Below are positions 46,373 to 56,917 of a DNA stretch of 64,000 nucleotides, piece after piece. The DNA comes from WHSW01 sp963769945 (lineage in GTDB: Bacteria > Actinomycetota > Thermoleophilia > Solirubrobacterales > 70-9): positions 124,001-188,000 of the forward strand of contig CAVYOA010000018.1 of the NCBI GenBank assembly GCA_963769945.1. The letters are read 5' to 3'. The first letter of the stretch is position 1. Each line of letters opens with the position of its first letter. The notes below the pieces were generated by a model, which worked only from the letters and a program-made list of their open reading frames with translations, was not told the DNA's origin and did no database searches. The position numbers and the translations under genes were made by a program.

Positions 46373-46891
46373 TCAACCGTCGCGGATCGCCTCGCTCGCC
46401 TTGGCGCTGTCTCGCGCCCGCAGCGCTCGGCCAGCCCGCCTCATGGTGTCGTAGATGACCGGCAGCTCGAGATAGTCGATCAGGATCGCGATCCACGCTG
46501 CCCAGCTCGGCAGCGCGCTGCCGGTGGGCTCGCCGGCGAACTCCCCGACGATGAACTCGTCGGTGATCCAGAAGATGTGAAACCACTGCGAGTTGAGGAA
46601 GACCAGCATCAACACCGGTCCCGCGGCGAAGCCCTTTCGAAGCTCGTTGATGTAGACCAGCGAGCCACCGATCAGCGCCGGGATCTCCGTGTAGTCGACG
46701 AAGACGATGACGTGCTCGACGAACGTCGACGGGTCCCAGAAGCTCTCGTCGAACAAGCGGTAGGCGATGACGTCGGCGCCGAGCCAGTACAGATGCACGA
46801 GCTGAAGCACGAACAGCGCCGCGGCAATCGAGACGTTGAGCGCGTAGTGGCGCTCGTACCAGGCCCAGAAGCGGTGCCATGCCGACCTCAT
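46373..46891 (-). CDS. Hypothetical membrane protein (172 aa)
   Basis: Three to four membrane helices are predicted: ALNVSIAAALFVLQLVHLYW, HVIVFVDYTEIPALIGGSLV, GPVLMLVFLNSQWFHIFWIT and AWIAILIDYLELPVIYDTMR. Repeated acidic/aromatic pairs inside helices (VDYTEIPAL, IDYLELPVI, FHIFWITDE) look like an internal repeat with buried Asp/Glu and His, which could bind a metal. The family is not recognised. ATG at 46891 (MRSAWHRFW) overlaps the stop of the small upstream gene; a longer start at 46918 is not needed. Confidence 0.65.
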   Translation of the reverse strand: MRSAWHRFWAWYERHYALNVSIAAALFVLQLVHLYWLGADVIAYRLFDESFWDPSTFVEHVIVFVDYTEIPALIGGSLVYINELRKGFAAGPVLMLVFLNSQWFHIFWITDEFIVGEFAGEPTGSALPSWAAWIAILIDYLELPVIYDTMRRAGRALRARDSAKASEAIRDG

Positions 46892-47049
46892 CGCCGGGGC
46901 CGGCGCACGAGCAGCCACGCCGTTACTAGGAGCAGCACCGGCCCCGCCAGAAAGAGCAGGTCGGCGACCGGCCCGCTCAGCGGATTGCTGCCGTGAAAGG
47001 CGAAATGGGCGAGCAGGAACGGGACTGCGGTCGGCGTGGCGGATTCCAT
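46888..47049 (-). CDS. Small membrane protein (53 aa) coupled to the next gene
   Basis: The frame from ATG at 47049 to a TGA at 46888 encodes MESATPTAVPFLLAHFAFHG, SNPLSGPVADLLFLAGPVLL and LVTAWLLVRRPRR. One strong helix near residues 30-46 is followed by a positively charged end, so it is a plausible single-pass membrane protein. Its stop overlaps the ATG of the downstream membrane protein gene, which suggests co-translation as a pair. It could easily be missed because of its length. Confidence 0.6.
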   Translation of the reverse strand: MESATPTAVPFLLAHFAFHGSNPLSGPVADLLFLAGPVLLLVTAWLLVRRPRR

Positions 47050-47092
47050 CGCCCGCCGACGCTACAAGCGCTCGCTGACGCCACGGCCGCGA

Positions 47093-48085
47093 TCAGCGGT
47101 GCTTGACGCCTTCTTCGGCGAAGCCGGCCAGCACCGGCTCGGTGATCGAGACTTGTTCCAGCGCGTCGTCGATCGCGGCGATCACATCGGAGGGCAGCTC
47201 GATCTCCGACGCCTCGGCGTTGGCGTGGACCTGCTCAGGGCGTGAGGCGCCGACGATCGCGGAGGCGAGCTCGTCGCGACGCAGGACCCAGGCGAGCGCG
47301 AGCTGCGTCATCGAGATGCCCGCGTCGTCGGCGATCGGCTTCAACCGCTTCACGGCCTCGAGCACCTCATCGCTCATGTAGCGGTCGATCGCGACGCTCA
47401 TCTCCTCGTTCGCGGCGCGCGAGTCCTGCGGCGGGGGCGCCCCGGGCTCGTACTTGCCGGTGAGCACGCCCTGGGCCAACGGCGACCAGACGATCTGCGA
47501 GATCCCGTTGGCGGCGCAGAGCTCGAACACCTCGGCCTCCGGAGCACGCCAGATTGCGTTGTACTGCGGCTGCGAGGAGACGAACTTGGCGGCGCCGGCG
47601 ACGTCCAAGCCCGCCTGAATCTGCTCGGGCGTCCACTCGCTGAAGCCGATGTAGCGCGCCTTGCCCGATTCGACGACCGCGCTCAGGGCCTCCATCGTCT
47701 CCTCGATCGGGGTCTCCGTGTCGAAGCGGTGACATTGGTAGAGGTCGACGTAGTCGGTGCGCAGGCGGATCAGGGAAGCGTCGATTTGCTTTGCGATCTG
47801 CTCGGCCGAGAGGCCGCGGTCGGTCTCCGACATCTGAAAGTAGACCTTGGTCGCAAGGATGTAGGAGCTGCGCTCGTAGTCGCTGAGGATCTCCCCCCAT
47901 GCCTCCTCAGCGGCGCCGGTGCCGTAGACGTTGGCGGTGTCGAAGAAGTTGATCTCGGCATCGAAGGCGGCGCGGGTGCAGGCCTTGGTCTGATCGCGGG
48001 CGATGCCTCCCGAGTAGGTGAGCCAGGAGCCGAGCGAGATCTCGGATACGTGGATGTCGCTGTCGCCGAGCTGCCGTCGTTTCAT
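47093..48085 (-). CDS. Aldo-keto reductase (AKR, Kv-beta/YghZ-type)
   Basis: A 330-residue NADPH-dependent (beta/alpha)8 barrel. The catalytic tetrad is visible: Asp49 in FFDTANVYG, Tyr54 in the same segment, Lys80 in ILATKVYF and His119 in LYQCHRFD. The cofactor-binding region includes WSPLAQGVLTGKY and PIADDAGISMTQLALAWVLR with VGASRPEQVHANAEA. The sequence resembles AKRs acting on sugars or glyceraldehyde-3-phosphate-like substrates. It neighbours the sugar-transport locus on the opposite side of the ROK gene, so a role in sugar metabolism is possible. ATG at 48085. Confidence 0.92.
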   Translation of the reverse strand: MKRRQLGDSDIHVSEISLGSWLTYSGGIARDQTKACTRAAFDAEINFFDTANVYGTGAAEEAWGEILSDYERSSYILATKVYFQMSETDRGLSAEQIAKQIDASLIRLRTDYVDLYQCHRFDTETPIEETMEALSAVVESGKARYIGFSEWTPEQIQAGLDVAGAAKFVSSQPQYNAIWRAPEAEVFELCAANGISQIVWSPLAQGVLTGKYEPGAPPPQDSRAANEEMSVAIDRYMSDEVLEAVKRLKPIADDAGISMTQLALAWVLRRDELASAIVGASRPEQVHANAEASEIELPSDVIAAIDDALEQVSITEPVLAGFAEEGVKHR

Positions 48086-48114
48086 CGGGCGAGCCTAGCG
48101 CCCGCCGCCCGTGT

Positions 48115-49358
48115 TCAACCTGCCGCGCGCGCGGCCGAGAACGCCTGCTGTCCCGGCGCCGTGGTGACGATCGCGGCGTCGATCGCCGCCGGGGAGAGCA
48201 CGTCGCTCGATCACCATCACCGCGGCGCCGATCACGCCGGCGCGGTCGGCGAGCTGGCTGCGGACGATGCGCAGGTGGCGGGTCGCGAGCGGCAGCGAGC
48301 GCTGGTAGACGACCTCGCGGATCCCGGCCAGCAGCTGCTCGTGGGCCTGGGCGACGTCGCCGCCGATGACGATCACCGACGGGTTGAAGAGGTTGACCGA
48401 GGCGGCGAGCACCTCGCCGATCAGCCGGCCCGAGTCGCGCACCAGCGCACCGCCGCCGGCTCGCCGGCGCGCGCCAGCTCGACCACGGCGCGCGAGTCCG
48501 CCGGCCTCGAAGCCCTCGCGCTCGCAGCCGCGCCGCCATCGCCGCGCCGCCGGCCAGCGCCTCGAGGCAGCCGACGTTGCCGCAGCTGCAGGTGATCTCC
48601 TCGGCGCCTCGCGCCGGCGACGCGGATGTGGCCGATGTCGCCGGCGGCGCCGTCGGCGCCGCGATGGATGCGCGCCGTCGACGACGATCCCGCAGCCGAT
48701 CCCGGTCGCGACCTTGACGAACAGCAGGTGGTCGACCTGGCGCCAGTTGGTCCAGTGCTCGCCGAGGGCCATGATGTTGACGTCGTTGTCGACGAGGACC
48801 GGGACGCGGTAGCGGTCGGCGAAGCGCTCGGGGATCGGGTAGCCGTCCCAGCCGGGCATGATCGGCGGGTTGCGCGGGCGCCCGGTCGCGTGCTCGACCG
48901 GGCCCGGAACGCCGATCCCGATCCCGCGCACGTCGTCGTCGTCGCGGCCGATCTCGCCGCAGCAGGACGTGGAAGCGCTCGTCGGCCCAGTCGAGCACCT
49001 GCTCCGGGCCCTGCGGCGATCTCGATGTCGCCGCTGTCCTCGGCGAGCACGCGTGCCGCCGAGGTTGGTGACCGCGAGCCGCGAGTGGGTGGCGCCGAGG
49101 TCGGCGGCGAGCATCACGCCCGCGTCCTCGTTGAAGGCGAACATCATCGGCGGGCGCCCGCCGGTCGAGTCGCTCTCGCCGACCTCGCGCAGCAGCCCGT
49201 GGGCGCGGAGCTGCTCGAGCCGCTGGGCGATCGTCGAGCGGGCCAGGCCGGTGCGGGCGAGCGAGGTCGGCGCGGGTGGCGCCGTCGCCGTCGCGGATCA
49301 GCTGCAGCATCGATGCCCGGGCCGAAGGGAGGCGCCGAGCGTGGATCGATCGCGCCAT
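48115..49358 (-). CDS. ROK-family transcriptional repressor (many frameshifts)
   Basis: A winged-helix DNA-binding N-terminus (MARSIHARRLPSARASMLQL, then a TRADLAR/STIAQRL-like HTH and GGRPPMMFAFNEDAG) is joined to a ROK sugar-kinase-like domain. The latter shows LAADLGATHSRLAVTNLGGT, IGIGVPGPVEHATGRPRNPP, VLVDNDVNIMALGEHWTNWR, VATGIGCGIVVDG and the zinc-motif CSCGNVGCLEALAG, ending DVLSPAAIDAAIVTTAPGQQ. About ten one-base breaks interrupt it. It diverges from the sugar operon and is flanked by palindromic operators, so it probably represses that operon and itself. Confidence 0.82.
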
Positions 49359-49386
49359 CGCGCACCGCGGAGTGAATCAGCGCGGG

Positions 49387-49411
49387 CTTTTGCTTGTCAA
49401 GCAGGCAAAAG
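49387..49411. promoter_or_regulatory. ROK operator 1 (palindrome)
   Basis: A 25-base palindrome with outer arms CTTTTGC and GCAAAAG and an inner GCTTG-T-CAAGC. It is 29 bases upstream of the ROK gene start. Together with operator 2 it shares the core CTTTTGCTTG-N-CAAGC. Its minus-strand reading contains TTGACA, so binding would also block the repressor promoter. Confidence 0.75.
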
Positions 49412-49461
49412 ATCCGCTCAACTAGAGCCAATTGCGAGACTTCAGATGTGTTGACCTGCGG

Positions 49462-49489
49462 ACTTTTGCTTGACAAGCACAGCAAAAGT
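49462..49489. promoter_or_regulatory. ROK operator 2 (palindrome)
   Basis: A 28-base palindrome with outer arms ACTTTTGC and GCAAAAGT and inner GCTTG-A-CAAGC. It overlaps the -35 element of the promoter for the sugar operon. The spacing to operator 1 is 75 bases (first base to first base), about seven helical turns, so looping between the two is possible. Confidence 0.75.
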
Positions 49490-49499
49490 GGGATAGGTT
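49470..49499 (+). promoter_or_regulatory. Promoter of the sugar operon
   Basis: A consensus -35 TTGACA (49470-49475) lies inside operator 2, followed by 17-18 bases and a -10-like ATAGGT/TAGGTT (49493-49499). The first gene starts at 49507, which leaves room for only a very short or leaderless transcript. Confidence 0.55.
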
Positions 49500-49506
49500 C
49501 GCGGCG

Positions 49507-50715
49507 ATGGAGGAGAGAGGCTCCGCGGCGCTGGAAGCGAGCGTCACGCTGCGCGACCGCGAGCGCAGCTGCGCGCCGGCATCGTCGGCACCGGCTTCAT
49601 CGGCCGCGTCCACGCGCGCTCCGCGCGGCTCGCCGGGCGCCGGATCGCCGGCGTCGCCGCCTCCTCGCCCGAGCGCTCGCGAGGCCGCCGCGACGGAGCT
49701 CCGCGCCGAGCGCGGCTTCGCCGACGCGCCGAGGAGCTGATCGCCTCCGAGGCGCATCGACGTCGTCCACGTCTGCACCCCGAACCACCTCCACCTGCCG
49801 CTCGCGCTCGCCGCGCTCGAGGCCGGCAAGCACGTCGTCTGCGAGAAGCCGATCGCGCTCGACGCCGCCGGCGCCGCCGAGCTGGTCGCGCGCCGCCGCG
49901 CGCGGCCGATCGGGTCGCGACCGTGCCCTTCGTCTACCGCTACTACCCGACGGTGCGCGAGGCCCGCGCCCGCGTCGCGCACCGGCAGCCTCGGCGAGCT
50001 GCGACTGCTCCACGGCGGCTACCTGCAGGACTGGCTGCTCGGCGCCGACGACGACAACTGGCGGGTCGACGCCGGAGCTCGGCGGCGCCTCGCGCGCCTT
50101 CGCCGACATCGGCTCGCACTGGTGCGACCTGATCGAGTTCGTCACCGGCGCAGCGGATCGTCGCGCTGTCGGCGCGCACCGCCGTCGCTCACCCCGAGCG
50201 CCGCCGCTCCGGAGGCGCACTCGTTCGAGCGCGGCGGCGACGGCGACGGCGACGGCGCGCCGGGCGGTCGAGACCGAGGACATCGCCGCGCTGATGTTCG
50301 AGACCGACGCCGGCGTCGATCGGCTCCACCGTGATCTCGCAGGTCTCGGCCGGGCGCAAGAACCATCTCTGGTTCGAGATCTCGGGCAGCAGCCGAGGCG
50401 CTGTCGGCTTCGACCAGGAGCAGCCCGAGACGCTCTGGGTCGGGCCGCCGCGCCGGGACCGAGTCGATCCCGCGCGACTTCGACACGCTCTGCGCCCGAG
50501 GCGGCCGCCTACGTGACCCTGCCGGGCGGCCATCCGCAGGGCTATCAGCGACTGCTTCGACGCGTTCGTCGCCGAGACCTACGCGGCGATCGCCGGCGAG
50601 ACGCCCGCCGACGGCCTGCCCGTCGGTCGACCGACGGGCTGCGCGCGGTGCGGATCACCGAGGCGGTGCTCGAGTCGGCGCGCAGCCGGCAGACTGGGTG
50701 GAGGTGGCGCCGTGA
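49507..50715 (+). CDS. Gfo/Idh/MocA-family sugar oxidoreductase (many frameshifts)
   Basis: An NAD(P)-dependent dehydrogenase of about 390 residues. The Rossmann motif LRAGIVGTGFIGRVHARSAR is followed by VHVCTPNHLHLPLALAALEA and GKHVVCEKPIALDAAGAAEL. The catalytic region includes DIGSHWCDLIEFVTG, and the C-terminal domain FVAETYAAIAGETPADGLPS and ITEAVLESARSRQTG. The frame changes roughly every 100 bases, often by a single extra G. The start MEERGSAALEASVTLRDRE is uncertain. The stop overlaps the GTG of the isomerase gene. It probably oxidises the imported sugar or inositol. Confidence 0.85.
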
Positions 50716-51648
50716 AGCTCGGGCTGCTCAGCGCCTGCATGCCCGAGCGCTCGCTCGAGCGAGGTCGCCGCCTGGGCCGGCGGCGCACGGCTTCGACGCG
50801 CTCGAGCTCGCCGCCTGGCCGCGGCTCGGCGACCGCCCGTTCGTCGCCCGCCACATCGCCGCGCGACGGCTTCGACGAGGCCGAGGTCGAGCGCGTGCGA
50901 CGGCGACGCTCGACGACAACGGGCTCGAGCTCTCGGCGCTCGCCTACTACGACAACAACCTGCATCCGCGAGCCGCGCGCAGCGCGAGGCAGATCCACGG
51001 CCACCTGCGCGCGTGCATCGACGTCGCCGCGGCGCTCGGCGGCGTTCCGGTCGGCACCTTCGTCGGCCGCGACAACTCGAACTCAGCGTCGCCGAGAACC
51101 TGCGCGAGGCCGAGCGCGTGCTTCCCGCCGCTCGTCGACTACGCCGGCGAGCGCGGCGTGCAAGCTGATGATCGAGAACTGCGTGATGGAGGGCTGGCAC
51201 CCCGACGGCTATCCCGGCAACCTCGCCTACTCGCCGGAGCTGTGGGAGTGGATGTTCGACCTCGGCCTCTGGCTCAACTTCGATCCCTCGCACCTGCTGT
51301 GGATCGGGATCGACCCGGTCGCGGCGCTCGAGCCCGTACGTCGACCGGGTGATCCACGCCCACGCCAAGGACGCCGAGACCTTCCCCGACGAGCGCAACC
51401 GCTACGGCTTCTTCGGCCGCATCTCGACGCGCGAGCAGGATCCCTGGGACATGGGCTGGTGGCGGTTCCGCGTTCCCGGCCTCGGCCAGGTCGACTTCCC
51501 CGGCTACGTCGAGACGCTGCGCGAGGGCGGCTTCGACGGCGTGCTCTCGGTCGAGCACGAGGATCCGGAGTGGGGCGGCACGCCCGGAGAAGATCGAGGG
51601 CGGGCTCGAGCTCGCCCAGCGCAACCTGCGGCCGCTGGTGGCCGGCTG

Positions 51649-51649
<1 letters not shown>
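50712..51649 (+). CDS. Sugar phosphate isomerase/epimerase (xylose-isomerase-like TIM barrel, frameshifts)
   Basis: An AP-endonuclease-2/xylose-isomerase-like TIM barrel of about 305 residues. Segments in order: VKLGLLSACMPERSLEEVAA, AHGFDALELAAWPRLGDRPF, LELSALAYYDNNLHP, KLMIENCVMEGWHPDGYPGN, WLNFDPSHLLWIGIDP and VIHAHAKDAETFPDERNRYG, ending GVLSVEHEDPEWGGTP. Metal-ligand candidates are Glu in IENC, Asp/His in FDPSH, His in HAHAKD and Glu in VEHED. Several one-base insertions break the frame. GTG overlaps the previous stop and the TGA overlaps the next ATG. Confidence 0.87.
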
Positions 51650-53179
<1,530 letters not shown>

Positions 53180-53183
<4 letters not shown>

Positions 53184-54210
53184 ACGCATCCGAGGACAAC
53201 GCAGCACCGCCGCCCGGTCGCCGCGGCCGCCTGATCGGCCAGGTCAAGGGCCTCGAGATGCAGGAGTACGCGCTGGCGATCGTCGTCGTCGCTGCTGTTC
53301 GTCGTCGGCGCGATCCTCAAGCCCGACTCGTTTCCGACCTGGGACAACGTCCGCAACATGCTCACGCAGGCGAGCGTGGTCGGCGTCATCGCGATCGGCA
53401 TGACCTTCGTCATCGCCACCGGCGGCATCGACCTCTCGGTCGGCTCGATGCTCGCCGCCGCCGGCGTCTTCGGCGGCATCCTCGTCGACCCCGAGGGCAT
53501 CGACGATCGTCTTCATCCTCGGCGCGATCGGCTTCGCCGACGCTGCTCGGGACGATCAACGCGACCTCGATCGCCTTCGGCCGCGTCGTTCCCGTTCATC
53601 GCCACGCTGGCGATGTTCTCGATCGGCAAGGGAGTTGGCGCTGCTGCTCAACGACAAGCTGCCGGTCGGCCTGCTCGACCTCAACGGGGGCTCGTTCGGC
53701 GATCCGGCGCCGTTCTCGCTGCTGTGGTTCGGCACCGGGCGGATCGCCGGGATCCCGGTCTCGGTCTTCGTCTTCATCGCGATCACGATCGGCGGCTGGA
53801 TCCTGCTCAACCGCACCCGCTACGGCCGCTTCGTGGTCTCGGTCGGCGGCAACCGCGAGGCCGCGCGCATCGCCGGCGTCCCGGTGCGCCGGGTGATCTT
53901 CAGCGTCTACGTGCTCTCGGGCCTGCTCGTCGGAATCGCCACCGTGCTGCTCTGCGCGCGCCTCGGCAGCGCCTCGCCGGTCAGCGGCAACCTCTACGAG
54001 CTCGACGCGATCGGCGCCGTGGTGATCGGCGGCACCAGCCTGATGGGCGGCCGCGCGACGATCGTCGGCACCTTCCTCGGGGTGCTGACCTTCGCCCTGA
54101 TCTTCAGCTTGATGACGCAGCTCAACCTCTCGACCGAGGTTCAGCAGGTGGTCAAGGGAGCGATCGTGCTCGGCGCGGTCCTGCTCCAGCGGCCGGAGGC
54201 GCGACTTTGA
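53180..54210 (+). CDS. Sugar ABC transporter permease (RbsC type; frameshifts)
   Basis: About 340 residues with roughly nine to ten membrane helices of the BPD_transp_2 family. Segments include YALAIVVVLLFVVGAILKPD, SVVGVIAIGMTFVIATGGID and LSVGSMLAAAGVFGGILVD, then FGRVVPFIATLAMFSI, GNREAARIAGVPVRRVIFSV (coupling loop), GAVVIGGTSLMGGRATIVGT and QVVKGAIVLGAVLLQRP. Breaks near 53,290, 53,505, 53,530, 53,590 and 53,630. ATG at 53180 overlaps the ATPase stop. Confidence 0.9.
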
Positions 54211-54288
54211 GCCCGCGGCCCGAGATCGATGTCTCGTTCGCGGAACTCGCGATCGAACGTTCCATACCAACAGGAGGAGAGGTACCCA

Positions 54289-55342
54289 ATGTCGCAGAAG
54301 CGACTTCACATTCCGATCGTTGCGATCGCGTTGGTGGCTGCCGTGTCGCTCGGTGTCGCTGCCTGCGGCGGCAGCGATTCGACCACGACCGTGACGGCAT
54401 CGGCAACCGGTGACAGCGGCGACGCCGCAAGCGGTGGCGACTCCGGCGAGACGGTTCGCATCGTCGCCAGCGTGCCGCCCGACCGACCACGGCTGGCTCG
54501 GCGCGGTCTCCAAGAACGCGCAGGAAGCGGCCGACCAGTACGACGACGTCGAGTTCGAGCTGCTCGAGGCCGCCGACGCCGACTCGCAGGCCCAGCAGAT
54601 CGAGCAGGTGATCTCGGACGAGCCCGACGCGCTGGTGGTACTGCCCCAGGACGGCGAGGCGCTGACGCCGGTCGCCCAGAAGGCCGAGGAGGCCGGGATC
54701 CCGGTGATCAACGTCGATCGCCTGTTCTCCGAGCCCGACGCCGCGACGGCGACGGTCCTCGGCGACAACTACCAGATCGGCGTGCTCGCGGCCGACTACA
54801 TCGCCGAGGAGCTCGGCTGTGAGGGCAACGTGGTCGAGATCCAGGGGCTCGCCGGGATCTCGGTGACCGAGGAGCGCACCCAGGGGTTCGAGGACGAGCT
54901 CGACAAGCAGTGCCCCGACGGAGGCGTCGAGATCGTCGCCTCGCAGCCGGGTGACTTCAACCCCGACACGGGCCTCAAGGCGATGGAGAACATCCTCAGC
55001 GCCGAGGACCAGATCGACGCCGTCTACACGCACGACGACGACATGGCCCAGGGCGTCGTTCAGGCGATTCGCAACGCCGGCCGCGAGGACGAGATGTTCC
55101 TCACGGGCGTCGGCGGCTCGCAGGCCGCGATGGAGCAGATCGCGGAGGGTGGCCTCTACCGGGCGACCTTCCTCTACAACCCGAGCATGGCCGGAACGGC
55201 CGTCAACATGGCGCGCCTGATCGCCCTCGATGAGGGCTTCCCCGAGCTCGTTCCGCCCGAGGTGCCGCGTCAGATCATCGTCCCCGCGGCGGTGGTCACC
55301 GAGGAGAACGTCGCGGACTACGAGCAGTACGCGTTCAACTAA
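54289..55342 (+). CDS. Sugar-binding lipoprotein of ABC transporter (frameshift near 54,480)
   Basis: About 350 residues, type I periplasmic binding protein (RbsB-like). A lipoprotein signal MSQKRLHIPIVAIALVAAVS ends at GVAACGG (lipobox Cys). After a Ser/Gly/Asp linker the domain begins VRIVASVP, breaks by one base near 54,480, and continues TDHGWLGAVSKNAQEAADQY, QAQQIEQVISDEPDALVVLP and AEEAGIPVINVDRLF, with GDNYQIGVLAADYIAEELG and DAVYTHDDDMAQGVVQAIRN. Start chosen for the signal peptide and a strong GGAGGAGAGG ribosome-binding site. Last gene of the operon, which explains its own ribosome-binding site and higher expression need. Confidence 0.93.
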
Positions 55343-55349
55343 TCGCTCT

Positions 55350-55398
55350 CCGAGCATCGACCCGCCGGGCGCCACGCGCGTCCGGCGGGGAGGCTCGG
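55350..55398. terminator. Bidirectional hairpin after the sugar operon
   Basis: CCCGCCGG (55361-55368) pairs with CCGGCGGG (55382-55389), and an outer CCGAG/CTCGG pair (55350-55354 and 55394-55398) extends the stem. It lies eight bases after the binding-protein stop and just before the convergent precorrin-2 dehydrogenase stop, so it can serve both. No T-tract. Confidence 0.65.
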
Positions 55399-55399
55399 C

Positions 55400-56156
55400 T
55401 CAGTTGACCCGAGTAGCCGCGGCGGCGCCGTGCGGCTGCTTGGCAGCTTCGATCAGCGCCACGACGTCGCCGTCGCGGCCGTCGCGGATCAGCTCGATCG
55501 GATCGGGCTCGCCGTTGACGATCTCCTCGAAGAAGGCCTTTCGGTCCTGGTAGGTCGGCAGGGTCGCCTTGGCCCAGCCGCGGGCCTCGTTGAGCAGCAC
55601 CGCGAGCCGGGCGTAGGGCTCGCCGAAGCCGTCGGCGATCTCGCGCTTGATCCGCTTCGCCAGCGCGGGCGAGGCGCCGGCGGTCGAGATCGCGATCGCC
55701 AGCGGGCCGGTGCGCACGATCGCCGGCAGGATGAAGTTGCAAAGCGAGGGCACGTCGACGATGTTGACGAGCATCGCCCGGCGCTCGGCGTCGTCGTAGA
55801 CGGCGATGTTGACGTCGGTGTCGTCGGTGGCGGCGATCGCCAGGAACTTGCCTTCGAGGTCGGCGGCTTCGATACTCGCGCCGCTCCCACTTGATCGAGC
55901 CCTCCTCGGCGTAGGCGCGCAACGCCTCGTTCGCCTCGGGCGCGACCAAGGTCACCTTGCCGTCGCAGGCGAGCAGCCCGTCGACCTTCTCGAGGCCGAT
56001 CTCGCCGCCGCCGACGACGAGGCAGTCGCGGCCGCTGAGTCGCAGGCAGGCGATGTAGAACGGCGTTTCGAGCATGCCGCGCACGCAGCTCTGATCGCAG
56101 ATGCCACGACGGAACTGACAGACGCATTCCTTGCCTGCATAGGACTGTGCGGGCAT
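55400..56156 (-). CDS. Precorrin-2 dehydrogenase / sirohydrochlorin ferrochelatase-like (Met8/SirC; frameshift near 55,885)
   Basis: The NAD-binding domain is ACLRLSGRDCLVVGGGEIGL with EKVDGLLACDGKVTLVAPEA. After a one-base break near 55,880 comes the rest: DLEGKFLAIAATDDTDVNIA, MLVNIVDVPSLCNFILPAIV and AIAISTAGASPALAKRIKRE. This is the Met8/CysG N-terminal layout, which oxidises precorrin-2 for siroheme. The protein lacks a methyltransferase domain. The ATG at 56156 gives an N-terminal extension with Cys 11, 13, 20 and 24 (CVC-x6-CDQSC) before the fold; ATG at 56075 would omit it. B12/siroheme genes are not otherwise seen here. Confidence 0.82.
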
Positions 56157-56166
56157 GGCGTTGAGG

Positions 56167-56802
56167 TTAGAGAAGCAGCGACGGCAGCTCGGCCATCGAG
56201 TCGAACGTGGTCGCCGCCCGCGGCAGCGAGGACGCTCGCCTCGACATGACCCGGTGTAGCCGAAAGCGGCCATGCCGGCGGCGACCGCGGCCTCGATCCC
56301 CAGCACCGAGTCCTCGATCACGGCGCACGCTGCCGGCTCGAGCGCCGAGGCTCGCTGCCGCGTGCAGGAAGAGGTCCGGCGCCGGCTTGCCACGGGGGAC
56401 TTCAGTGGCGCTGAAGATCCGGCCGGCAAAGCGTTCGGCGAGTCCGGCCGAGGCGAGCGTGATCTCCATCTTCGTATGGGTGCCGTTGGAGGCGACGCAG
56501 ATCTCACCCGAGATCTGGTCGAGCGCCTCGATCACGCCCTCGATCGGATCGACGCCCTCGGCCAAGGCCGCGTTCTGGCGCGCCCGGTACTGCTCGGTGA
56601 AGCCCTCGGGCAGAGGGTGTCCAAGCTTCGCTTCGATGCTCTCGACCGCATCGGGCCACCAGCTGCCGACGTAGTCGCGCATGCATTCCTGCGTCGTCAT
56701 TGGCAGCCCGACCTCCGTCAAGCATGCAGCCATCACCGAGCACGTGATCGGCTCGGAATCGACGAGCACACCGTCGCAGTCGAAGATCACCAAATCGGGC
56801 AA
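56167..56802 (-). CDS. HAD-family phosphatase (beta-phosphoglucomutase-like; two frameshifts)
   Basis: About 215 residues of the HAD superfamily, subfamily IA. Motif I is LVIFDCDGVLVDSEP with the nucleophile Asp. The cap contains YVGSWWPDAVESIEAKLG. Motif II is ICVASNGTHTKMEITL, motif III KPAPDLFLHAA and motif IV VIEDSVLGIEAAVAAGM. Breaks near 56,350 and 56,235. Such proteins dephosphorylate sugar phosphates or similar. The start is uncertain; a TTG at 56802 (LPDLVIFDCDG) sits at the usual distance from motif I. It is adjacent to, and on the same strand as, the Met8-like gene. Confidence 0.85.
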   Translation of the reverse strand: MPDLVIFDCDGVLVDSEPITCSVMAACLTEVGLPMTTQECMRDYVGSWWPDAVESIEAKLGHPLPEGFTEQYRARQNAALAEGVDPIEGVIEALDQISGEICVASNGTHTKMEITLASAGLAERFAGRIFSATEVPRGKPAPDLFLHAAASLGARAGSVRRDRGLGAGDRGRGRRRHGRFRLHRVMSRRASSLPRAATTFDSMAELPSLLL

Positions 56803-56917
56803 GCGGGCGAGGATACGGACGGCGTAAATGGCACGCAGAAGCGATGTCCAAGACCCGTAGTAGTTAGTGCCCGTAGCCGTGGGGCCGTTCGAACCCCCTG
56901 CTACTCTCGCCGCCGAA

